A DNA stretch of 16,691 nucleotides from an uncultured bacterium (GTDB taxonomy: Bacteria > Cyanobacteriota > Vampirovibrionia > Gastranaerophilales > Gastranaerophilaceae). The notes under the pieces were generated by a model that made no database searches, was not told where the DNA came from, and saw only the letters and a program-made list of their open reading frames with translations. Positions 8,629-16,143 of the stretch are shown piece by piece (position 1 is the first letter of the stretch; every line of letters begins with the position of its first letter). A program made the position numbers and the translations under genes. Location: positions 1-16,691 of the forward strand of contig CASELB010000107.1 of assembly GCA_949288685.1 (NCBI GenBank), read 5' to 3'.

Positions 8629-8640
8629 AATAATTTATTA

Positions 8641-8886
8641 TTATTCCTGCTCTCCGCGGTCTGCCGCGTCTGCCGCTGTTTCAATCAACCTGTACGTTAA
8701 ATAAGCTCCGAGAGCAACCGCCTTAGGGTCTAATTCCGTTCTCTTTGCTATCTCCAATATAGCAGAATTTATTTCAGGATTTTCTTCTTTTAAATGGCTT
8801 ACCATTTTTTTTCGCCAGTAAGATACATTTCTAAAGACTTCTTCATAAATTTCTGCCGATAATTCTTCTGTTATAATTGGTAACAT
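8641..8886 (-). CDS. Hypothetical 81-residue helical protein
   Basis: Not recognised. The product begins MLPIITEELSAEIYEE and appears almost wholly helical. It has charged stretches (YWRKKMVSHLKEENPE, about 24-39), a more hydrophobic helix ALGAYLTYRLIETAAD near the C terminus and an acidic tail. There is no signal peptide, no convincing membrane span and no cysteine. I place the start at 8886, not at an upstream ATG at 8937. AGGAG (8894-8898) lies 7 nt before 8886, and a near-consensus promoter overlaps the region upstream, so 8937 falls in the -35 box. The gene is divergent from the two-component system and precedes the efflux pump on the same strand. It could be co-regulated with either; that is inference. 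Confidence 0.8.
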   Translation of the reverse strand: MLPIITEELSAEIYEEVFRNVSYWRKKMVSHLKEENPEINSAILEIAKRTELDPKAVALGAYLTYRLIETAADAADRGEQE

Positions 8887-8908
8887 CGCGTCTCTCCTAA
8901 GTAATGAA

Positions 8909-8937
8909 ATTATAAATAAAAAATATCTAAAAATCAA
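8909..8937 (-). promoter_or_regulatory. Sigma-70-type promoter of the 81-residue gene
   Basis: Minus strand: -35 TTGATT (8937-8932), 17-nt spacer, perfect -10 TATAAT (8914-8909). The predicted start of transcription is near 8902, giving a leader of about 16 nt that contains the AGGAG ribosome site before the ATG at 8886. Confidence 0.75.
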
Positions 8938-8947
8938 CCTGATAACA

Positions 8948-8976
8948 TTGACCGGGTTTTGAATTTAAGTTAAAAT
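8948..8976 (+). promoter_or_regulatory. Sigma-70-type promoter of the two-component operon
   Basis: Plus strand: -35 TTGACC (8948-8953), 17-nt spacer, -10 TAAAAT (8971-8976). This is 24 nt before the response regulator ATG, with AAGGGG (8991-8996) in the short leader. Its -35 box is 11 nt from that of the divergent promoter, so one bound regulator could affect both. Confidence 0.75.
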
Positions 8977-9000
8977 TCAAATAGTAGCGAAAGGGGTATA

Positions 9001-9702
9001 ATGCAAAGAATACTTATTGTTGATGATGATGATGAAATCAGAGATTTGCTGGAATTTGATATTTCGCAGAGCGGATATTTTACAGATACGGCAAAGGATG
9101 GTGCAGAAGGGCTGCATAAAGCCTTAAATAATGTTTATGATTTAATCATTCTGGATGTGATGATGCCTAAAATGAACGGGTTTGATGTTTGCGAAAAAAT
9201 AAGACAGGCACAAATTACAGTACCCGTTCTTATGCTGACAGCTAAAGGTACAATTGATGACAAGACAATAGGTTTTAACTGCGGCGCCGATGATTATCTT
9301 GTAAAACCGTTTGATATTCAAGAAGTACTACTGAGAATAAGAGTACTCCTTAAAAGAAACCTGAAAGCCGTAGCACCTGCCGCTCAAACCGGTGAAATTT
9401 TAGAAATGGGCGAAATTGAAATTCTGCCTGAAAGCCTTGAATGCATTATTCTTAACAAAAAAATAAAACTTACGCCTACAGAGTTTGAAATATTATACAG
9501 TCTTATGCAGCATTTTAATACCCCCGTTACACTCGCAACACTGCTTGAAGAGGTATGGGGATATGACAGTAATGAAGATGTACGTATGCTGCGCGTCCAT
9601 GTCGGCGGGTTAAGAAACAAAATTGAAGCTGATTCTAAAAATCCTAAGTATCTGCACACCGTTACTAATGTCGGTTATAAGCTAACTCCTTTTGGTGAAT
9701 AA
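9001..9702 (+). CDS. OmpR/PhoB-family response regulator
   Basis: Cytosolic DNA-binding transcription factor switched by phosphorylation. The receiver domain (about 1-120) has the acidic pocket D8-D9-D10, phospho-acceptor D52 in LIILDVMMP, T80 in MLTAK and K102 in VKPF, all canonical. The C-terminal winged helix (about 130-230) shows LTPTEFEILYSLM, LEEVWGYDS, RMLRVHVGGLRNKIE and VTNVGYKL, the OmpR/PhoB pattern. The 233-residue length is typical. The ATG is preceded by AAGGGG, and a good promoter sits upstream. The histidine kinase starts 1 nt after its stop, so the two form a cognate pair in one operon. Target genes are unknown; the divergent 81-residue gene and efflux pump are candidates by position. 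Confidence 0.96.
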   Translation: MQRILIVDDDDEIRDLLEFDISQSGYFTDTAKDGAEGLHKALNNVYDLIILDVMMPKMNGFDVCEKIRQAQITVPVLMLTAKGTIDDKTIGFNCGADDYLVKPFDIQEVLLRIRVLLKRNLKAVAPAAQTGEILEMGEIEILPESLECIILNKKIKLTPTEFEILYSLMQHFNTPVTLATLLEEVWGYDSNEDVRMLRVHVGGLRNKIEADSKNPKYLHTVTNVGYKLTPFGE

Positions 9703-9703
9703 A

Positions 9704-11368
9704 ATGAAAAAATTAAAGCTCAGAAAACTGAAAATTGCAGAACAAATAATTCTGGTATTATTCATTGCTGTCCTGGCACCAATGACTATTTCCGCAATTA
9801 TCGTAAACAATGTTAACCAGCACGCAGTAAGAGCGCAGCTCCAAAATACAGCAGTACTTATTGCAAATATGATTTCTGATGAAATAGATTTTTTTGACTC
9901 TACAGTTAATGGAGAACTAAACCAGCTTAATGCACAACTAAAGTACATTCCGCGTTCAAAAGAAACCTCTTTTCTCAATGATGTACTTGAAAAATCAGAA
10001 CTGTTTGAAAGTGCATTCATTGTTGACTCAAAAGAAGAATTTGATAAAATTGACAGCGAAAACCTCCCGAATCATATTATTACAATCGGGCAGCCAACTT
10101 ATGACGGGCGCTATCTCGGTCTTACTTTCAAAGTAGACAAGGTTAAATCAAACCTTTTTCGTTCAATAGAAGAAGAAAAACGACAAATTTACGTAGTTGA
10201 TAAAAACCACGAACTAATTGCATCACACAATTATACGGAAGATGTTTTCAAAAAAAGTATTAAGCTCTTACCTAAAAAACTTAAAACAGATGAAGCCGTC
10301 ATATACGGCGACATTAAAAATCAACCGCTTGCTTACCTGCAAAAATCAAACGTAGACGCAACAATTATTGTAAACACTACACAAGGGATTACAAGAGAAC
10401 ATATTTCCTATAACCGGGATAAAATCATACTTACATTAATAATATCCGCCTTAACTATTTTCTTTGTCATAGGGCTTTATACATACTACCTGTACATCAA
10501 TATAAGGCAGTTATTTAAAGCAATAATTGCAATTTCAAAAGGTAATTACGAACGTAAAATCAGACTTTTAACAAATATCTTCACGCCTTATGAAATTATT
10601 TTCCTTGCCTATGAATTTAACCGAATGGTGAGACAAATACAGAAATCCCACCAGCAATTAAAAAAGAAAAATAAAATGCTAAAACAGCTAAACGAATTTC
10701 GTTCAAGTATGATAGACACTGTAAGCCACGAATTAAGAACCCCGCTGACAAGTATTCAAGGGTACACATCACGGCTTTTGCGGCAGGATATTCAGATTGA
10801 TGAAGAGACCAGACAAAAATCACTGCATATAATAAAAAAGCAATCTGAACGTCTTAAACGCTTGATTGAAGACCTGCTTGTAATACCTGAAATCGAGGGA
10901 CTGCGGTTAAATGTTAATCTTGATGAAAATAACCTGTATTCAATTATGGACAATGCGGTTAATCTGGTAAAAAATGATTCAGGAAAAACAATTGTAAACA
11001 ACATCCCTGACGACGGAACTTTCGTACTTGCAGACGCTGACCGTCTTGAACAGGTATTTGTAAACCTGATAGAAAACGGACTGAAGTATGCACCGGATAA
11101 TACGGAAATTCATATTGACCTTGAACAAACAGCCGACAATGTTTCTATCCTGTTTAAGAATAAATACGAACTTCTGTCTAAAGAAACACTAAACACCCTG
11201 TTTGGAAAGTTTATAAGACTGGATAATTCTACTACACGAACAACACGCGGCACCGGGCTGGGATTGTTTATTGTAAAAGGTCTGGTTGAAGCAATGAACG
11301 GCACAATAAAACTTTATTCCACAGAAGAGTGGGGATTTATTGCCAAAGTCACTCTGACAAGATTCTAG
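9704..11368 (+). CDS. Membrane sensor histidine kinase with HAMP and an eroded G1 box
   Basis: Inner-membrane sensor kinase that should phosphorylate the preceding regulator. Layout (554 residues): TM1 about 14-35, an extracytoplasmic sensor region 38-238 (Cache-like in size, not identified further), TM2 240-264, HAMP about 265-317 and a short coiled coil. The HisKA H box follows as DTVSHELRTPLTS with H342. The ATPase domain has an N box NLIENGLKYAP (N454, N458), an F box LFGKFIRL and a G2 box RGTGLGL (516-520). Where the G1 box DxGxG should lie, the frame reads LFKNKYELLSKE (483-494), with no aspartate or glycines. The reading frame is unbroken, so this is divergence, not a frameshift. I chose the ATG at 9704, preceded by GGTGA at 5 nt, over the TTG four codons earlier that overlaps the regulator gene. 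Confidence 0.93.
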   Translation: MKKLKLRKLKIAEQIILVLFIAVLAPMTISAIIVNNVNQHAVRAQLQNTAVLIANMISDEIDFFDSTVNGELNQLNAQLKYIPRSKETSFLNDVLEKSELFESAFIVDSKEEFDKIDSENLPNHIITIGQPTYDGRYLGLTFKVDKVKSNLFRSIEEEKRQIYVVDKNHELIASHNYTEDVFKKSIKLLPKKLKTDEAVIYGDIKNQPLAYLQKSNVDATIIVNTTQGITREHISYNRDKIILTLIISALTIFFVIGLYTYYLYINIRQLFKAIIAISKGNYERKIRLLTNIFTPYEIIFLAYEFNRMVRQIQKSHQQLKKKNKMLKQLNEFRSSMIDTVSHELRTPLTSIQGYTSRLLRQDIQIDEETRQKSLHIIKKQSERLKRLIEDLLVIPEIEGLRLNVNLDENNLYSIMDNAVNLVKNDSGKTIVNNIPDDGTFVLADADRLEQVFVNLIENGLKYAPDNTEIHIDLEQTADNVSILFKNKYELLSKETLNTLFGKFIRLDNSTTRTTRGTGLGLFIVKGLVEAMNGTIKLYSTEEWGFIAKVTLTRF

Positions 11369-11380
11369 CCTGCGCAAATC

Positions 11381-12028
11381 TTATAATTTTAGCGCCAACT
11401 GCTTATCTTCGCCAATAATATTTTTCAGGAAAGACCGCCTGTGATATTTTGTCACACCAAACTTATGTATCGCTTCTATATGCTGTTTAGTTAAATATCC
11501 GGCATTTTGACGCCAGTTGTACTCGGGAAACTCCATATCAAGTTTTTCCATATACCGGTCGCGTTCAACTTTTGCAAGAATACTTGCAGCCGCAATAGAC
11601 GCTGATTTAGAATCACCTTTAACTATATATTTTTGCGGGTAATTATAGTTTTTTATAAGTTTATTCCCGTCTACCAGAGTTAGTATACCTGTATGGTCAA
11701 GCCGTTTAATAACATTTTCGCACGCAAGTTTCATCGCTTTGAGGGAAGAGTTTAGTATATTAAACTTTTCAATTTCGCTGACTTCCACGCATACAACCGA
11801 ATTAATCGTATATTCTTTTATAATTTCATAAAGTTCTTCCCTGTTTTTCTTTGAAAGTTTTTTAGAATCATTGAGCTTTACCAAATCTTTTTCTATACCA
11901 CTACTTTGCTCAGTAAATGCAACAGCCGCAGCAAAAACGCCTCCGGACGCCGGACCGCGTCCTGCTTCATCAGTACCGATTATTTGAGTATTATATTCTC
12001 TATCAAATTCAAAGAGCTCGTTTCCCAT
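11381..12028 (-). CDS. rnhB: Ribonuclease HII
   Basis: Cytosolic endonuclease that cuts the RNA strand of RNA-DNA hybrids and nicks at single ribonucleotides in DNA, starting ribonucleotide excision repair. The 215-residue length is usual. The signature GTDEAGRGPASGGVFAAAV provides D20 and E21. LNDSKKLS (52-59) and VDGN (D120) follow, then VKGDSKSASIAAASILAKVE (D139) completes the DEDD metal site. The C-terminal NAGYLTKQHIEAI / FGVTKYHRRSF block is also typical. The start lies 1 nt after the aldolase-family stop. A GGGGG run within the last aldolase codons acts as its ribosome site about 5 nt upstream, pointing to translational coupling. Its 3' end is only 12 nt from the end of the convergent histidine kinase gene. 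Confidence 0.97.
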   Translation of the reverse strand: MGNELFEFDREYNTQIIGTDEAGRGPASGGVFAAAVAFTEQSSGIEKDLVKLNDSKKLSKKNREELYEIIKEYTINSVVCVEVSEIEKFNILNSSLKAMKLACENVIKRLDHTGILTLVDGNKLIKNYNYPQKYIVKGDSKSASIAAASILAKVERDRYMEKLDMEFPEYNWRQNAGYLTKQHIEAIHKFGVTKYHRRSFLKNIIGEDKQLALKL

Positions 12029-12029
12029 T

Positions 12030-12656
12030 TTACCCCCTTAAAGCAAGAACTTCTTTAGCTTGTTCTTCACTTAGAGGTTTTGCCCCGCCCAAAAGATTTG
12101 TAAACAATACTACCTGTGCATAAGATTCCGCCAATTCCAATTTCATATAAGCATCGTCCATTGTACTGCTGCCTACAATAAAACCATGATTTGCCATAAG
12201 CACAGCATCGTATTTATCAAAATATTTCGCTGTATTTTTAACAAGTTCTGTTGATGATGGCAAACCGTATTCCGCAAGCGGTATGGCACCGAAATAAAAT
12301 ACATTTTCTGCCATAACCGGCTCATCCAGTGCTTTGCCTGCTGAAGCAAAAGTACTTAAATAAGGCGCATGAACATGCAAAATAAAGTTTACATCAGGTC
12401 TGATTTTATAAAACTCTATATGTAATAATTTTTCTGAAGAAGGTTTTTTCCCTTCTTCAAGCGATTTTCCGTCATAATCAGTATAAACAATGTGCTCTCT
12501 TTTTAAATAACCGTTTGAAGAGCCGGAAGTAGTAATTAGCATTCCATCCCCATACCGGCAGGAAATATTACCTGAATATCCGGGAGTAAAATTTTTTTCT
12601 CCCATACGTTTACCATAGTTGATAATTATATTTTCCAGTTCTTCTCTTGATATCAT
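12030..12656 (-). CDS. Class II aldolase/adducin-family protein (FucA/AraD-like)
   Basis: Cytosolic zinc-dependent aldolase- or epimerase-fold enzyme. Family members cleave fuculose- or rhamnulose-phosphate, epimerise ribulose-5-phosphate, or act in methionine salvage. Its 208 residues show GYSGNISCR, the phosphate-loop-like ITTSGSSNGYL, PSSEKLLHIEFY (catalytic-type glutamate), HVHAPY and MANHGFIVG. Together these give the three histidine metal ligands plus the glutamate, so activity is plausible. The substrate cannot be assigned, and no fucose, rhamnose or arabinose genes are nearby. The start ATG overlaps the LptD-like stop by one base (TAATG), and rnhB follows 1 nt after its stop, so it is embedded in the envelope operon. 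Confidence 0.9.
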   Translation of the reverse strand: MISREELENIIINYGKRMGEKNFTPGYSGNISCRYGDGMLITTSGSSNGYLKREHIVYTDYDGKSLEEGKKPSSEKLLHIEFYKIRPDVNFILHVHAPYLSTFASAGKALDEPVMAENVFYFGAIPLAEYGLPSSTELVKNTAKYFDKYDAVLMANHGFIVGSSTMDDAYMKLELAESYAQVVLFTNLLGGAKPLSEEQAKEVLALRG

Positions 12657-14827
12657 TATGTTGTAATATCCTCAACTATTGCATTCTTTAGTACGGGAGC
12701 TTTTCTAGCCCTACCGAATACTGACTGCTGTTTAGGCGTATCCTCTTTTTTCTTACCCAGATTATCTGGATTTTTTATCTCAAGTTTATCATACTTTACT
12801 TCCGTGCCTTTTGGGTCAATACCTACGTCAACCGTAAAATAAACATTCTCACGGACAAAGTCATAACCTATGTTTAATCTTAAATCATCAGGTCCTAATG
12901 ATACATAAAATGCACATTCCTGGAATAGTTTGTTCGTATATGTATCATTCGACAAAGTAACCGACCCGAACCAGGAGAGGGCAAGCATTTTATTCAATTT
13001 AATAGTTTCCCTGATATAGGCATTAGAAGCACCATACCTGTACGCATCATAAACCGGCATCGGCGTATCATCCTGGAATGCAGATTGGAAATAACCAATA
13101 TCTTGCATCCAGCGCTTATACTGTGAATGTAAACGCGGACCGACACGGGCAACAACCTGCGTATCGCCGGTTCCATATAATGCTGAAGATAACTGACCAA
13201 CCAAACTTAATCTTAACCAGGTTAAATCTTCTTCATTCTTTCTATCCCAGAGGGTTTGATCCATTTCAGCCATATACTTAAATCTGGTTGTTTCTTTTCC
13301 CGTACCGTTAAGTTCTTTATAATATCTGTCCTCTTCAATATCTTTATACCAGCCGCCGGATACTCTGTGACGGAAAGTCATATCACGCTCACCGCCCAGA
13401 AAACTTTTGTTTAAGTAACTCTTGTCATATACAAGACTGATACCGTATTTAGGTCTTGCCCGTCCTAAGAACCACTCGTTCATATAATCATTTGTCGCAT
13501 ATTCTATATGCAAATCATCGTCCAAATCCTGAATACCGCGACCGATAAACTTATCACGTTGGGAACCGTACAATAAATATGTTTCATTTGTTCCGCTGTT
13601 AAATCTTAACAAACCGCCAAATCCGATTTCGTCTTTATAACTAACAAACGGAACCGCTTTAAGTGCAGCACCTTTAGGCAATTTAAATACGACACCCGGT
13701 CCTAAATAAACACCCGCATCACGTTTAGAACCGATTTCAATGAAATCACCTTCCGCATAATCGTGATTTTTGTTTGTGTAAAACTTTGTACGTGGTAAAG
13801 TTAAAATTTTCTTACCATCCTTATAAATTGTTGCTTTTTGAACAAGAAAAGTATCGTGTTCTTTTTCACTGTTTATAACCATTTTGGTTACTTTAATTTT
13901 ATATCTGCCATCCTCCAAATCATCACTAAGCGTGTCTTCTTTGTGGGTCAACATATCTTCCATACGCGGACCGCGTTTGCCGGAGCGGAAAAAGAACGGG
14001 GAACTCTTTTTAAACAAAATAGAACCGTCTGTTTGCGTAACAACATTTTCATGTAAGTTTGCCTCTTTAGCATTTATTTCTAACTGACTAAAACAGCTCA
14101 CCGGATGGCTTATAAGGGCGTTTTCTTCATTCAGGTCTATAAATATATAATCACCCGTTACTTCCAAACCGTTTTTCTTAATCAGAACTTTATCATTAGC
14201 AGTTATTGTATTAGCAACCTTATCAAAAACAACGTTATCAGCGTACAATGTAACACCTTGTTCAGGCATTGTTATCTCGACATTACCGTGGGCAGTAATC
14301 ACAGCTTTCTCATTATCATAATCCATTTTCTCACAGTTCATGACAACACGTTCTTGAATTTCAGTACTATCTTTTTGCACTGTTAATTTTTTTTCAGTTT
14401 CTTGCTTTTGAACGGTATCCGAAACATTTTTTTCACCGCTATCTTTTTTCTTCCGCTTGAACCATCTTTTCTTTTCTTTTTTTACAGTCAAATTATCTTC
14501 AGCCGGCTGTTCCATAGAATCTTTATCCGGTTCCGTTACATCAGCCTCCGGCTCCATTTCCAAAAACTGATTTGGCTGCTGCTCGCCAAAAAACTTTTTG
14601 TATTTATCCCTGTATTTCAAACGCAACTTTTTAAGCGGCGGAACAGTACCTGACTGTTCTTTCGTATTGGAAACCGGTTTATCCGCCTCTTCCACGCTCT
14701 TTAACGGTGCGCCTATAATACTGTCACCTGTATAATCAGAAGGTGATGTCAGACCGAAGAAAGCCGCAGATGCAAAATTAGCACTGAACAAAAAAGCTAT
14801 TAAAAGTACTTTGTATTTATTCTTCAA
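12656..14827 (-). CDS. OstA/LptD-like outer-membrane assembly protein
   Basis: Predicted exported protein in the LPS-transport (LptA/LptD) superfamily. Residues 1-21 form a type I signal peptide (cleavage after SANFASA). A low-complexity charged linker follows, with the basic run KKEKKRWFKRKKK at 116-128. The OstA jelly-roll spans roughly 160-330: VVMNCEKMDYDNEKAVITAH, GNVEITM and DNVVFDKVANTITA are the recurring beta pattern of LptA and the LptD N-domain. From about 370 to 680 the alternating polar/aromatic strands (GLLRFNSGTNETYLLYGSQR, YGISLVYD, LALSWFGSVTL, DLRLNIGYDFV) fit an outer-membrane barrel. After the last strand (ENVYFTVDVGID) there is a roughly 50-residue charged tail, unlike typical barrel ends. 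At 723 residues it is close to LptD size. It uses a TTG start, supported by AGGAAGG 6 nt upstream. It lies 3 nt after the M23 peptidase gene. Confidence 0.78.
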   Translation of the reverse strand: MKNKYKVLLIAFLFSANFASAAFFGLTSPSDYTGDSIIGAPLKSVEEADKPVSNTKEQSGTVPPLKKLRLKYRDKYKKFFGEQQPNQFLEMEPEADVTEPDKDSMEQPAEDNLTVKKEKKRWFKRKKKDSGEKNVSDTVQKQETEKKLTVQKDSTEIQERVVMNCEKMDYDNEKAVITAHGNVEITMPEQGVTLYADNVVFDKVANTITANDKVLIKKNGLEVTGDYIFIDLNEENALISHPVSCFSQLEINAKEANLHENVVTQTDGSILFKKSSPFFFRSGKRGPRMEDMLTHKEDTLSDDLEDGRYKIKVTKMVINSEKEHDTFLVQKATIYKDGKKILTLPRTKFYTNKNHDYAEGDFIEIGSKRDAGVYLGPGVVFKLPKGAALKAVPFVSYKDEIGFGGLLRFNSGTNETYLLYGSQRDKFIGRGIQDLDDDLHIEYATNDYMNEWFLGRARPKYGISLVYDKSYLNKSFLGGERDMTFRHRVSGGWYKDIEEDRYYKELNGTGKETTRFKYMAEMDQTLWDRKNEEDLTWLRLSLVGQLSSALYGTGDTQVVARVGPRLHSQYKRWMQDIGYFQSAFQDDTPMPVYDAYRYGASNAYIRETIKLNKMLALSWFGSVTLSNDTYTNKLFQECAFYVSLGPDDLRLNIGYDFVRENVYFTVDVGIDPKGTEVKYDKLEIKNPDNLGKKKEDTPKQQSVFGRARKAPVLKNAIVEDITT

Positions 14828-14830
14828 TTA

Positions 14831-15943
14831 CTACCTTCCTATATAATTTACAGGGTTATTAGGCTGCCCGTTCACCCTTACTTCAAAGTGACAGTGCGGT
14901 CCGGTACTGTAGCCTGTCGTACCTTCAAGCCCGATAACCTGACCTTTTTGTACATACTGACCGTTACTTACTTTAATAGTATTCATGTGGGCATAGAGTG
15001 TAGTCATTGGCTTTCCGTTCACAATACCGTGCTCCAGTATAACTACTTTACCATACCCGCCATACCAGCCTGAATATATAACTTTACCGGCGTTAGATGC
15101 GTGTATTGCACCGAGGTTTGGTCCGCCTATATCTATACCCGAATGGAACGATTTACTTTTAAATATAGGGTGGACACGTGTTCCAAACGGTGACGTAATA
15201 GGACCTCCTATTGGCTTAATAAACCCTGAGGCAACTTTTACATTAGAACTGCCCGTTCTGTTGATATATGAACCGATACTTGCAGACTGGCGCGCAAGTT
15301 CTCTTTCCGTTTTTTCATAATAAGCTCTGTCTGTACGCAGCTTATTTATCATTGCCTCATTTCTGTCAATCGCACTTTGTATATAAATCTTCTGGCTTTC
15401 CGCCGTACGTTTTTGCTGTTCCAAGTTGCGTTTTCTTAACTCTATTGTAGCTTTAAGAACAGCTATTTCGTGCGCTTTTTTCTTTGCCTGAGACATTTGT
15501 TCAAAATCTTTTTTAAGAATTATTTTTTGGAAATATAACCTGTCAACAAGAATATTTATATTTCCTGCATTAAGCAGAAGTTCACATATTGCCCTTCTTT
15601 TAACTTTATATATATTTCTCACATGTGTTTGCAAAGTATCATTTAATTCTTTGTATTCATTTACAGCTTTAAACAACTTTAGTTCCATATCCGCAAGTTC
15701 ATTTTGCGTAGTTACGAGTTGTGTTTTAGAAGAAGCAAGTGAGTTTTTAGCGTTTTCCAATTTTTGCTGGTTTTTATAAAGTTTACTTGTTTCAACATTT
15801 TCCAGCCATTTAAGTTTACGTATTTTTTCTTTAGTCTGACGGTGTTTCTGCACAATATCCTGATTTGCCAAAGCAGAAAGATTAATTCCGCCGGCAAACC
15901 AAAACATGGCTATAATTACAAAAAACGCCCAGACTTTTTTCAT
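14831..15943 (-). CDS. Coiled-coil M23 (LytM) peptidase, EnvC/NlpD-like murein hydrolase
   Basis: Exported peptidoglycan endopeptidase or amidase activator acting in cell-wall remodelling and division. Residues 1-26 are a signal peptide (cleavage after LSALA). Residues 28-225 form a long, lysine-rich coiled coil like EnvC and cyanobacterial/firmicute PcsB-type hydrolases. The C-terminal M23 domain (about 242-370) has the full zinc site: H267 and D271 in HSGIDIG, H319 in YAHM, and H350/H352 in GPHCHFE. It therefore looks catalytically competent, unlike E. coli EnvC, whose LytM site is degenerate. The 370-residue length fits. The ATG is 3 nt after the microprotein stop, with GGGA 9 nt upstream. 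It begins the main run of envelope genes. Confidence 0.95.
   Translation of the reverse strand: MKKVWAFFVIIAMFWFAGGINLSALANQDIVQKHRQTKEKIRKLKWLENVETSKLYKNQQKLENAKNSLASSKTQLVTTQNELADMELKLFKAVNEYKELNDTLQTHVRNIYKVKRRAICELLLNAGNINILVDRLYFQKIILKKDFEQMSQAKKKAHEIAVLKATIELRKRNLEQQKRTAESQKIYIQSAIDRNEAMINKLRTDRAYYEKTERELARQSASIGSYINRTGSSNVKVASGFIKPIGGPITSPFGTRVHPIFKSKSFHSGIDIGGPNLGAIHASNAGKVIYSGWYGGYGKVVILEHGIVNGKPMTTLYAHMNTIKVSNGQYVQKGQVIGLEGTTGYSTGPHCHFEVRVNGQPNNPVNYIGR
14834..14840 (-). promoter_or_regulatory. Shine-Dalgarno site fixing a TTG start for the LptD-like gene
   Basis: AGGAAGG on the minus strand lies in the last codons of the peptidase gene, 6 nt before the TTG at 14827-14825. The signal peptide directly after the TTG confirms the choice and implies coupled translation. 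Confidence 0.75.
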
Positions 15944-15946
15944 CCA

Positions 15947-16057
15947 CTATCGTCCCATGCTAAACAGCATTAAAATACCAACACCAAAAGTCCACAGTAA
16001 AAATGATATTATAATAATCCCGATAATAATCTTTTTATTTTCTCTAAAGAATTCCAT
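15947..16057 (-). CDS. 36-residue single-span membrane microprotein
   Basis: A short gene too small for ordinary gene calling. The product begins MEFFRENKK, followed by one strongly hydrophobic stretch (about residues 10-33: IIIGIIIISFLLW then TFGVGILMLF) and ends SMGR. The charged N terminus and hydrophobic core fit a single transmembrane helix. AGGTGGG lies just before the ATG with good spacing. The TAG stop is followed 3 nt later by the M23 peptidase ATG, so translation is probably coupled. I do not recognise the family. The N terminus resembles the anchors of some membrane chaperones, but nothing else supports that. Position suggests a partner or regulator of the envelope operon. Confidence 0.6.
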   Translation of the reverse strand: MEFFRENKKIIIGIIIISFLLWTFGVGILMLFSMGR

Positions 16058-16079
16058 ATGCCCACCTCATTATTCATCT

Positions 16080-16108
16080 ATACTACTACAAACGGACAGT
16101 GAATGCAA
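16080..16108 (-). promoter_or_regulatory. Candidate promoter for the envelope operon
   Basis: Minus strand: -35-like TTGCAT (16108-16103), 17-nt spacer, -10-like TAGTAT (16085-16080). The predicted transcript start is about 16 nt before the microprotein ATG. Both boxes are imperfect. The stretch contains no other feature. Confidence 0.35.
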
Positions 16109-16143
16109 ACAGGATAAGTTGGAATTATACAATGCACCACCAG

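Noticed and set aside
8887..8937. Longer 98-residue version of the small helical protein
   Set aside because: Its ATG falls in the -35 box of the inferred promoter, while the ATG at 8886 has AGGAG at ideal spacing.
9692..9703. TTG start of the histidine kinase overlapping the response regulator
   Set aside because: The ATG at 9704 has a fitting GGTGA 5 nt upstream and directly follows the regulator stop.
11359..11382. Hairpin AAGATT/AATCTT between the histidine kinase and rnhB as a terminator
   Set aside because: It has only a 6-bp AT-rich stem with a 12-nt loop and a poor T-run, too weak to call.
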